Shown: positions 27,336 through 34,341 of the stretch, piece by piece
Position numbering within the stretch: position 1 is the stretch's first letter
Layout of the letters: each line of letters starts with the position of its first letter
NCBI GenBank assembly: GCA_049999725.1
Contig: JBNGIS010032426.1
Span: 35,385 to 69,725, forward strand
Length of the DNA stretch: 34,341 nucleotides
Direction of reading: 5' to 3'
Source of the DNA: Haplomitrium mnioides
Lineage: Eukaryota; Marchantiophyta; Haplomitriopsida; Calobryales
Translations under genes and position numbers: made by a program
The notes under the pieces: model-generated
Database searches by the model: none
The model's input: only the letters and a program-made list of their open reading frames with translations
Told to the model about the DNA's origin: nothing

Positions 27336-28346
27336 ATGCAGTTGCTCGGGAATTTGCCTGCACCAAAACACAATTCGTCATCAACTTATGCTGCAGATTT
27401 GTGGTTCAAAGGAGGAAGTGAAGTGCAAATTAATTTGGAGGTGTTTGGGAAAAGGTTGAAGGGCATGTATGGATCGTGGCATGATCATAAAGATGATCTT
27501 TGGGGAGGAGCAGACGCAATTGCTGTGGTGAGTCCTCCCAGTTCGGAGGATTTGAGGTACCTGAAAAGCTCTGCATTGCATATTTGGTTGTTAGGTTGCG
27601 AGTTTCCAGAGACATTGATGATATTTTTGCCAGGGTTCCTGCACATTCTGTGTAGTCAGAAGAAACCCTCTATTCTTGATGAGTTAAGGAAGACTGCGAA
27701 GAAGTTAACGTCAGTTGATGTTGTTCTTCACTCGAAAGCAAGAGGGGAGGACGGGAGTAAGCAAATGCGTACTATTCTAGATGTGGTGAAGGCAAAAAAA
27801 GGAAGTTGAGCAATCCAACTGTTGGTGTACTATCTAAAGAAGTTGCAGAATGGGCTCTTTTGGAGAAATGAGCAGATGTTCTCAGTGGTTCTAGTTTTAA
27901 CCTAGTGGATGTGGCCAACGGATTTTCCGATGTTTTTGCTATGAAAGATGGGTCAAAAAGAAGTAACAATGAAAAAGGCTTTGTTTCTCAGCTGGTCTGT
28001 GTTCAAGATTTACGTCGTTCCAAAGGTGGAGGTGGTGATTGATGAGGAGAAGAGTGTAACTCACGCAGAGCTTATAGAAAGCATGGAGGAAGTCATCTTA
28101 GATCCTACCAAAGCAAAGGTGAAGCTCAAGGCATAGAATGTAGATAATTGCTATCCGCATGTGTTTCAAAGCGGAGGTCTTTTCGACCTCAAACCTAGTG
28201 CTGTTAGTAATGACGATCCTCTGTATTATGATGCGACGGGGGTAATCATTTGTGCTCTCAAAGCTTGCTACACTTCGTTCTGTTCCAATATTGCCAGAAC
28301 CTATTTGATCAATGCCAATAAGATTCAAGACTTTTTTGGTATTTGA
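27336..28346 (+). pseudogene. SPT16: Captured fragment of SPT16 (FACT complex large subunit)
   Basis: The frame 27336-27809 reads I-N-L-E-V-F-G-K-R-L-K, D-L-W-G-G-A-D-A-I-A-V-V, then S-S-E-D-L-R-Y-L-K-S-S-A-L-H-I-W-L-L-G, E-F-P-E-T-L, and L-C-S-Q-K-K, the signature of the SPT16 N-terminal lobe. After a frame change it reads F-N-L-V-D-V-A-N-G-F-S-D-V-F-A. Back in frame from 27948 it gives V-V-P-K-V-E-V-V-I-D-E-E-K and K-V-K-L-K-A. A nonsense codon at 28134-28136 replaces the usual Glu. Then come F-Q-S-G-G-L-F-D-L-K-P and Y-Y-D-A-T-G-V-I-I-C-A-L (aminopeptidase-like domain). Homology ends near 28327, so about the first 330 of roughly 1050 residues are present. SPT16 is a histone chaperone; this copy is broken. 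Confidence 0.9.
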
Positions 28347-28990
28347 AAGAAGTCATTTTTTGAATTATTGGTGTTCACGGAGAGAAAGAGATGTCTCGTC
28401 TTGGAACTTTGCTACCTTCAGCTTCATGAATACATTCAAAGGTTCTCTTGACGAGTTCAGCGCCCTTGCTTTTGCCATCGTCTGTGTGCTTTGCAAAGAA
28501 AACGTATATGATGTTTCAAGGAGAGCAACGTAGGATCTCAAAATGAAACGACTTATGAAAGGGATGATGCGGACTGTGAGGACGATGGCTATGATCGTGA
28601 CAATAGATATGGCTTTGCAGAGCAAGTGCTTGAATGTGCAGACTTTGTTGAGGCAAGTTGGGACGAGAGGCCAAGAAGTCAGACGTAGAGCTTCAAGGCG
28701 AGCAAACGATTTGCAGTACTAATTTGGTGTATGGTGTGCTAATAGAGCAAAGTGTCTACTATCTTTGAAACTTGGCAAAGTAGGATTTGTTGCTTTTGTT
28801 CTTATGGGAGCATACAACCTTGATGTTGACACCGAGTTGCGGGTTAAGTTACGATTGGCTCTAGTCAAGCCCTATGCATATCACTTTTGACTTTCTTCCG
28901 AGTGGAATCAAGTCTGATCCTTTGGCAACAAGCATAAAAGATCTGCTGAAAAGCGAGGCAGTTGTAGATATGTCACAGCAAGCGGAGCCA
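28347..28990 (+). other. Interior of E, unrecognised, possibly captured sequence
   Basis: No domain that I can name. Short open stretches include R-Y-G-F-A-E-Q-V-L-E-C-A-D-F and, near 28770-28880, G-A-Y-N-L-D-V-D-T-E-L-R-V-K-L and F-L-P-S-G-I-K-S-D-P-L-A. They have the look of decayed host coding sequence, and the latter may belong with the C2-like piece that follows. Confidence 0.3.
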
Positions 28991-28991
28991 A

Positions 28992-29180
28992 GTGGTGGAG
29001 AGTAAACACAACAATGAAATCTCTCATTCTAATGGTTACAAGAATCCTGTTTGGAACCAAGATTTTAAGTTTCTGGTGGAAGACCAGTGGAGACAAAACC
29101 TTATTGTGAAGGTTCGTGATAGCTCTCTTATATTTTATCCTAACATTGGTTCTTGCCCAAATATCCTTAGCAGATCTACA
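28992..29180 (+). pseudogene. Possible captured C2-domain fragment
   Basis: Frame M-V-E-S-K-H-N-N, then S-N-G-Y-K-N-P-V-W-N-Q-D-F-K-F-L-V-E-D and Q-N-L-I-V-K-V-R-D-S. The N-P-x-W-N-x-x-F-x-F-x-V..L-x-V-x-V-x-D pattern is the middle of a C2 lipid-binding domain as in synaptotagmin-like or tricalbin-like plant proteins. Only about 45 residues are readable, so the parent gene is not identified. Confidence 0.45.
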
Positions 29181-29186
29181 AGATTG

Positions 29187-29390
29187 CGTGCCAAGAACGC
29201 ATTGAGTATCTCTAGCTAGAGAGGGTTGTCTATGACCATGGGAGTAACATGTGACACCAAGAGAGACAGGGGATATTGGGCTGTGCGCGCCAAGAACACA
29301 TTGAGTATCTCTAGATAGAGAGGGTTGCCTACTACCATGGGAGTAACATGGGACACTAAGAGAGATAGGGGATATTGGGTTGTGCATATG
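29187..29390 (+). repeat. Tandem duplication of about 100 bp in E
   Basis: Two adjacent copies starting tgcgtgccaagaacgcattg (29187) and tgcgcgccaagaacacattg (about 29284), each running through accatgggagtaacatg and ggggatattgggctg. They are roughly 90% alike. The open minus frame across them is a by-product. Confidence 0.7.
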
Positions 29391-29399
29391 GGAGAAGCT

Positions 29400-30880
29400 C
29401 AAAACTAGATAAAGAGGCAGGCTGAAATGGGATTAAGTTTTATTTTTCCTTTTGCCAAAAGAGGATGTGATCATTTATAGCAGGGCAATGAATCGAATTG
29501 GCGCAGCTCCAGTTCAAATTTCTGATGGGCAGCCAAAGGAGACATGATGCAGGAAGAGGTTGAATCATGGCAACCAGATTTGCACAAGAGACTAAGAAGG
29601 CTGAATAGAGAAATGTGGTTATTAACCACAAGGTGGAAGGTTTGTATCTATTTGTGCATGTCTTCTTTCAACTTCATGCATTGGTACATAGGGAACAAGG
29701 TCCTACTAGAGGAGTATGAAGGAGAAATTGAAAAAAACGTACTTGGACTTAGAAGGGAGAACAGATGATAATATCGAGATCATGGTATCAATCTGGAGGA
29801 ACTTTGGCGTCAGTTGATTTCAGATTCTTCATAATGCTGGGATCACAGAATGGGCAAGGAGCCTTTATTATGGGATTGCTATGTTGTCCATATGTGTAAA
29901 AGGTTGTCGAAAGCAAGTTTTCTTTGGGTAGAGTATTTGTTCAAGTAGGAGGCGTAGTGCAATCATTTGGCGTTGCAGAGTAGTGCATCATGCAGATTTG
30001 GAGCCTGAAGGATGCATAGCAATAAGAATGGACTTATTGGAATGGAAGCTCGAAGAAGGTCAAGACAACAAGCTTTGTTCTGAAATGAATGGCTGCAGGA
30101 CCTGATCTAACATGAGTGGCAGAACACTTAGTTCTCAGATAAGTCAACTATCTCTATTTTGAAATGAAGTGACATATGCTCTATTCTGAGAAAGCAAACA
30201 CATCTGGCCTGATAGGAAGTGACACTAGAAGTTGAAGATCATGAAGAAGAGGACTGAGGTAAGATAAGTTGGAGGGAAAGCTGGTAAATATGGTCAGGAG
30301 GAAAGAGCTGTAGGGTGACATTCACGTGGCAGCAAAGTTGAAGACTATGTTCTGCAGCCAGCATGGGTAAGAAGGAGGTTGGGATATTGTGGGTTGTACG
30401 TTTTCTGTTAGAAGTGCAGATGTGTTTGTTTGCAGGTCTGGCCTAGAATTTGAGACTTGAGAAAACTAAAAAGAGAGACAGTAGTCAAGCCAGAACTGCC
30501 TTTGGGTGATAGTTGTTTGTAGGCTGCAGGGAGATCAGAAATCGAGAAAGGGTGTCTAGCCCAAGTAAAGGGGTTTGACCCTTCCTTGTAGATGGAGTTG
30601 GCAGAAACTCAACATGAAGATCGACGATCAAAACCTGCTATCGGGAGCTGATGACACCAGCAGGGAGTTGTGGCAGCTTGTCACTGCCATACATGATGAG
30701 ACTGGAGGGTCCGATCCTTTGTGTTGACTCCATAAGGTGAAGACTGCACGAAGTACACCTTGAGTAGTAAGTAGGATGGATTCATGAAGGAAGTTAGGAG
30801 ATATGGAGTTAGAAATCTTGACATTGTTCGGGGGAACATCAATACCATGTCTTGGATTGTTGTTCAAGGAGTGAGACACA
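29400..30880 (+). other. Interior of E without recognised gene
   Basis: No coding motif found on either strand. A tggtatcaatctgg word at 29783 looks like an initiator-Met primer-binding site, and a purine run (aagaaggaggttggga, about 30370) looks like a polypurine tract. They are 0.6 kb apart and not bordered by LTRs, so I do not build on them. Confidence 0.4.
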
Positions 30881-30883
30881 TAG

Positions 30884-30890
30884 TATATAA
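30884..30890 (+). promoter_or_regulatory. TATA box near right end of E
   Basis: TATATAA in tagtatataaagtt, 165 bp from the CA end, the distance expected for a U3/R junction of an LTR. Confidence 0.4.
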
Positions 30891-31007
30891 AGTTAAATGT
30901 ATTCCCCTTCAGTTCTATATTATGTACTTTACATCCATCCACCTTTCCTCTCTCATATGTATGTTGCATTTTATGTTATGTTATGCTATGTATGTCAAGA
31001 AAAGACC

Positions 31008-31039
31008 AGAGCAGGGCTCCTCCCCCTATGCCCTGCTCT
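31008..31039 (+). terminator. Perfect 10-bp hairpin near right end of E
   Basis: AGAGCAGGGC (31008-31017) pairs with GCCCTGCTCT (31030-31039) around a 12-base loop, 16 bp before the CA terminus and followed by a short T-rich run. It could shape the RNA 3' end or the cDNA end. The role is inference. Confidence 0.4.
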
Positions 31040-31060
31040 TCTTTTAGACCTAACAAGCTC

Positions 31061-31600
31061 ACGTGGGCTTTTTTTTTCCATGCGCACATAGGCTTTTGTT
31101 GTTCAAGCTCGTATGGTCTTTAATTCTCCAAGCACACCTTGGTTTTAGCAAATTTTTCACAATTATTTCGCTTTGACAATCCTCTTACGCTACACATTTG
31201 GGTTCCAGTTCAAAGTTTCTGCATGTGACAACCTCAACATTCCAAATGTTTCTGAGCTTTACCATTCCAAGCACAAAGTTGCTTTGAGGGTCTCTACGTG
31301 CATGAGCTTTAAGACTATGCTTTAGAGTTCTAGTATGTTCAAGCATATTTTTTAATTGATTATGTTTCTGATAAAATTTGAATGTTTTCATCAATTTGTG
31401 AAATGAATTATATCTTGGTTATTTTTTAGAATATTTAACAACAAATAGTGTATTTATTTTGTATGTTTTTTGTTCGGTGATGGTCATGCTTTTAAAGAAG
31501 AAATTGTGAAAGCAATTTTGATAATATTCTCATAAGAACAACCGTTACTTTGAACAAGGAACTGCTAAAGGGTTCCTATTTCATTTTTCGCTCTGAGAAA
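31061..31600 (+). mobile_element. B4: right part after E
   Basis: Continuation of the B tail: palindromic repeat (ccatgcgcacataggc, 31079-31094), then acaatcctcttacgct (about 31175) and atttaacaacaaat (about 31433), both also in the minus-strand tail of B3. No gene. The minus-strand open frame at 31185-31394 is unsupported. Confidence 0.5.
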
Positions 31601-31959
31601 TCAGTTTTGTAAATTGGGCATAAAAAAATCATGATTTTCACGCTAGCAATATCCATTTGTAAAACAAATATAATTATACACATCAAAATAGCTCGCTTGG
31701 AGTGCAAAATGTATTGAAAATGAATTTTCTTATGAGTATTTGAACAATATTACATCTATAATTTCATCTTTCAAAAGCATGAGCATCAACAAGAAAAAAT
31801 AATATAGAAATATTTATACGACATTTGTTGTTAAATTTTTTTTAAATATATCTATAATTTGAAAATTTGATTGAAACATTCAAAATTTATATGAAAAAAA
31901 CTTGAAAAAAAATACTAAAGTGTTGGTGTAAGAGGATTGTTGAAGCAAATATTTGAAAA

Positions 31960-32215
31960 GATTGCTGAAGCCTATGCCCGCATGGACAATTGAGGCCCAA
32001 GTATAAACACGCTTTGTTTGAAAGAGACTTGCACGGAGGGACAACTATAGCTAACTCGAGCTGGAATAACTGAAGCCCATGCCCGCATGGACAATTGAAG
32101 CGATCCAGGATTGCTAAGTAATCGAAAGTAGGGAATGTAGAAGGTCATCTAAGAAGAAACAAAAAATGAAAAAGGAAAGTGAACTTCCATGCAAGCATAG
32201 AATTCTTCACTAATT
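31960..32215 (-). repeat. Palindromic repeats in the B3 3' tail
   Basis: Units tatgcccgcatggacaattg at about 31972 and 32077, and catgcaagcatag near 32190. The rest of 31600-32340 is AT-rich with no gene. Confidence 0.5.
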
Positions 32216-32367
32216 TTCAAAAAAACCAAATCGTTTTGTTCAAAATCTATTTTGTGCACCAAAATGAATCGTGATAAAAAACTTAAAATGAATTGGGAGT
32301 GCAGCAAGTTGAAACTTTAGCAAATAAAACTTTGTGAAGAAAATACTTTATTAATAAAACAATTTCT

Positions 32368-32986
32368 TCAAACAGATGGTATGGCTTTATACTCTTTGGG
32401 AGGAATTGTCTCATCTAAATCTAGTGGCTGAGCATCTACAGCCGCTAGAGAGTCCTGCCGAGACTCTCCAATCCTAGAGATGGCAACAAAATCACCAGTA
32501 GCACTTGCAGTGCCAAGAGGAATGGGTTCCTTGACACTATCTATGACTCTGTCACATCGGATGGCAAGGAAGCCTTTATCAAAACTCTTTGAGGAATGTA
32601 GATAGACTGACGTTTATTATATTCCACAACGATGCTGTTTTGCATCAGCTTTAAAGCACAAACAAGGCTTGTGCCGGACCCAGAGCACAGATCTAAGATC
32701 TAACCTTGCTTTGTTGACAAATGGTCAATAAAAATTTGTAAAGAGCCTATGGCTTTTGATAAACATTCACAGGAGCATCATCTCTTGGATATTTAAGTTT
32801 TGCTGAAACCGTAGGACAACTAAAAACACTACGCATTATTTGCCGAGGTAGACCAGTCGTAGAAGCAGGCTGCAAGTTAAAAAGCTTCATGCTCCTCTTT
32901 CCTTCCTTTTTCAAGTAGCTTACAGTCCAATATTCGTGAGCATGTGCGATTCTAGGACCATCGGAGTGATAAATGTTGTTCTTCTC
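32368..32986 (-). pseudogene. B3 amino-methyltransferase, K-P motif to motif I and C-terminus
   Basis: Minus-strand reading: D-G-P-R-I-A-H-A-H-E-Y-W-T-V-S, then Y-P-R-D-D-A-P-V-N-V-Y-Q-K-P (about 32770), A-L-Y-K-F-L-L-T-I. After a frame break comes D-L-C-S-G-S-G-T-S-L-V-C-A-L-K-L (32693-32650), then S-I-V-V-E-Y-N-K-R-Q-S. The Q-K-P..L followed by D-x-x-x-G-S-G-T and a downstream V-E-x-x-x-x-Q is the C-terminal half of the N6_N4_Mtase family: anchor helix, SAM-binding motif I and acidic motif II. The acidic tail D-L-D-E-T-I-P-P-K-E ends at 32368. Several stops. Confidence 0.65.
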
Positions 32987-33086
32987 CTTGTAATAAGAAA
33001 AACAAACAAATCAAACACTTTGAACAAAGTGTAGGAAAACTAAACAAGATAAAATAAAAAACAGAGAAAATCAAAGAAGAACTTAC
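32987..33086 (-). other. Short intron of B3
   Basis: 100 bp with GTAAGT (complement ending 33086) and TTACAAG (complement from 32987), T-rich. It joins the motif IV exon to the motif I exon. Confidence 0.55.
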
Positions 33087-33643
33087 CAGATGTCGTGGTC
33101 GACGGCACAACATACTTCTGAAAGGGCATCCTCGACGATGCCAAATTGTTGAGACGAATGTATAGTTACAAATGACCAAAATTTCGATGCTGTGACTGCC
33201 GCAAAAGATGAAGCCATGTCAAAAATGTCATCTTTGGAAAAAGGTTTAGAATCATCATGCTTGCATTCATTTAAGGTTGTAATCGTAAGGAATATTTGCA
33301 ATCACCAAGGTGAAACACCTAGGTTTTACAAATCCCTTAAATTGACGAGCATTGGCCTCCCCATGGACTTGGTAAAATGCCACGTTGAGACAATCCACAT
33401 AGGACATTAAGTCCTCATCCTCGTCTCTCACAACTCCATTAGTTCGAAGAGATAGAGCATCACTTTGCTGCCTTGATTTCCACTCTCTAGATTTTTGGCA
33501 ATGAAGCAGAAATGTTGGAGGATAGAAAACAAGTGTCGGGGCATGGTCTTGATCTTCTAGGGCTTCTTCCACCCCTGATCTTTTTCAACTTTTGGCAATT
33601 GCAATCAAATTTTCTGCAAGCTGACGTTTGAACATTTTGTCCC
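33087..33643 (-). pseudogene. B3 amino-methyltransferase, motif IV exon
   Basis: It opens G-D-K-M-F-K-R-Q-L-A after the intron acceptor at 33644-33645. The frame 33572-33267 gives E-D-L-M-S-Y-V-D-C-L-N-V-A-F-Y-Q-V-H-G-E-A and F-V-K-P-R-C-F-T-L-V-I-A, then N-I-P-Y-D-Y-N-L (N-I-P-Y at 33296-33285), the motif IV position. B2 has D-N-P-Y there; the class requires [DNS]-P-P-[YFW]. Next, in another frame: F-S-K-D-D-I-F-D-M-A-S-S-F and F-W-S-F-V-T-I-H-S-S-Q-Q, a strand-helix pair as expected after motif IV. Amino-methyltransferases methylate adenine N6 or cytosine N4; which one cannot be told. Confidence 0.6.
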
Positions 33644-33759
33644 CTTGCATACAACAAAAATGGAAAAATATAGGAGGAGACAAAAAAAAATTTAAGACTA
33701 GAAAGAGAAAGACAATTTGAACAAAAACCTTGGATTTGAAAATAGGGTGGACATTTAAT

Positions 33760-33820
33760 TCCAAGCGCACATGGACTAAGAAGTCCAAACGCGCTTGGAC
33801 TAAGAAGTCTATGCGTACTG
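33760..33820 (-). repeat. Palindromic array remnant in B3 intron 2
   Basis: Two to three units (gcgcacatggactaagaagt, gcgcttggactaagaagtct) up to the LTR of F. Same intron as 18597-18987 of B2. Confidence 0.55.
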
Positions 33821-34341
33821 TGAAGTTACTTGCTTCACCGGTTTCTCCTCATGTGACTTTGATGTTGAGTGCACATTTAGGATGAGAGGGGAATAGAAGT
33901 AAGATTGCACACATCAAGACTCAACAATTCCTAGAGAATGTACATAAAGAAGTACTCAATACAAAATCTCTTGCCCAATATCAAACTCTTTACTCCAAAA
34001 ATCTCTCAACACTCTCATGCTCTCACGCTTTCTCACTCTCCACAACTCCTCACTCTATTGGAAACCCCTCCTCAAGTGCTTGTCCTCCAATGAATCTTCT
34101 TGGCAACTCCTCCAAGAGCTCCTCCAAACGCTTCTCCAATGGTCTCTCCAAGAATGAACTCCATGATTCATTGGTTTCGCCTTTTTGTTCTCTGTACCAT
34201 CGTAGAGCTTCTCGTTCCAAGAACTCGGGTAATAATGCTAGCCAATCATTGGGTCATTTCTCACCATTCCCAATGCACGCATGTTTGAATTCTCGCAAAT
34301 AGTCCTCCACGTTCTCATCTTCATTCCCATAGAAGGCTGGA
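33821..34341 (-). mobile_element. F: LTR element remnant, gag joined to 3' LTR
   Basis: B3 homology and the array stop at 33820, where a plus-strand TGAAGTTAC begins (on the minus strand an end of GTAACTTCA). On the minus strand a gag fragment enters from the window edge and runs down to about 34080, followed directly by this LTR-like end. Protease, RT and integrase are missing, so it is an internal-deletion or non-autonomous derivative. The 5' end is outside the window. Confidence 0.5.
34080..34341 (-). pseudogene. F gag fragment
   Basis: Minus-strand frame from the edge: P-A-F-Y-G-N-E-D-E-N-V-E-D-Y-L-R-E-F-K, then a stop, then P-N-D-W-L-A-L-L-P-E-F-L-E-R-E-T-L-R-W-Y-R-E-Q and E-S-W-S-S-F-L-E. 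F-x-G-x-x-D-E-x-x-x-x-Y-L-x-x-F and W-Y are hallmarks of the Ty3/gypsy retrotransposon gag domain. It is partial at the window edge. Confidence 0.7.

Larger units (their letters stand above)
26819..31055 (+). mobile_element. E: TG..CA-ended 4.24-kb element with captured host gene pieces
   Basis: The ends are TGTTAGGTC (26819) and GACCTAACA (31055), perfect 9-bp inverted termini beginning TG and ending CA. They are flanked by the 5-bp direct repeat AGCTC at 26814-26818 and 31056-31060. The interrupted B4 sequence is continuous if E is removed. TG..CA plus a 5-bp duplication is the mark of LTR-retrotransposon integration. However, no pair of LTRs and no gag/pol are evident, so it may be a very long solo LTR or a non-autonomous element with one LTR lost. 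It carries a SPT16 fragment and a C2-like fragment. A TATA box and a hairpin lie near its right end. Confidence 0.7.
31600..33820 (-). mobile_element. B3: C-terminal half of family B, minus strand
   Basis: Exon with motif IV (33643-33087), 100-bp intron, exon with the K-P motif and motif I (32986-32368), poly(A) signal on the minus strand (complement 32347-32352 region) and a long 3' tail with palindromic repeats (31960-32215). It meets the tail of B4 near 31600, so the two lie tail to tail. Its upstream side is cut at 33820 by the LTR of F, inside intron 2 with its palindromic array. Confidence 0.6.

Noticed and set aside
28908-29402. Minus-strand 164-codon frame with repeated C-Y-S-H-G peptides
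   Set aside because: It is the antisense shadow of the 100-bp tandem duplication in E and of the C2-like fragment.
29783-30385. Primer-binding site and polypurine tract of an LTR element inside E
   Set aside because: Only 0.6 kb apart, no LTRs flank them, and an 8-base match to the primer site is expected by chance.
26819-31055. E as a Helitron (gene capture, hairpin near the end)
   Set aside because: There is a 5-bp target duplication and TG..CA inverted termini, and no TC..CTRR ends; Helitrons make no duplication.

Overview
The window reads as nuclear DNA of a land plant with a large, repeat-swollen genome. It is AT-rich and has no intact long ORF. It holds spliceosomal introns with GT..AG ends, chromodomain LTR elements, a plant-type LINE and a captured piece of the plant SPT16 gene. 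A gymnosperm or other non-flowering plant fits best, but that is inference from the kind of elements seen. No functional host gene, rRNA, tRNA or CRISPR is visible; almost everything is a decayed, nested mobile element.

Layout, with my own family names. A1 (1-4450, +) is a DUF7869-type transposon-like gene with one intron. After a gene-poor stretch (4450-5985) comes C1, a remnant of a cytosine-5 DNA methyltransferase (5985-6480), then a fold-back of an LTR-like promoter piece D (6480-6834). A second DUF7869 copy, A2 (6835-16040, -), has been opened twice. A LINE (7254-9833) lies inside a 9-bp target duplication. A 2.76-kb block (12423-15183) carries B1 and a chromovirus tail and appears to have been inverted in place. 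B2 (16100-19360, +) follows, then C2 (19361-26340, +), a retroelement with gag, zinc knuckle, retropepsin, C5 DNA methyltransferase, integrase tail and PHD-like finger. A B tail (B4, from 26400) is split by E (26819-31055), a TG..CA-ended element with a 5-bp target duplication that has captured the N-terminal third of SPT16 and probably part of a C2-domain gene. B4 meets another B copy (B3, -) tail to tail near 31600. A gag-LTR remnant (F) fills the right edge.

The most unusual content is two unrelated mobile families that each carry a DNA methyltransferase. Family C has a C5-methyltransferase in a gag/protease/integrase polyprotein. Family B appears to encode a ParB-like domain followed by an amino (N6-adenine/N4-cytosine) methyltransferase: motif IV, then the K-P motif, then the G-S-G-T motif I. 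The ParB-plus-methyltransferase order is familiar from phages and bacteria. In addition, families A and B share arrays of a CpG-rich double palindrome, mostly in introns. All copies seen are broken, so these are fossils of possibly active families elsewhere in the genome.
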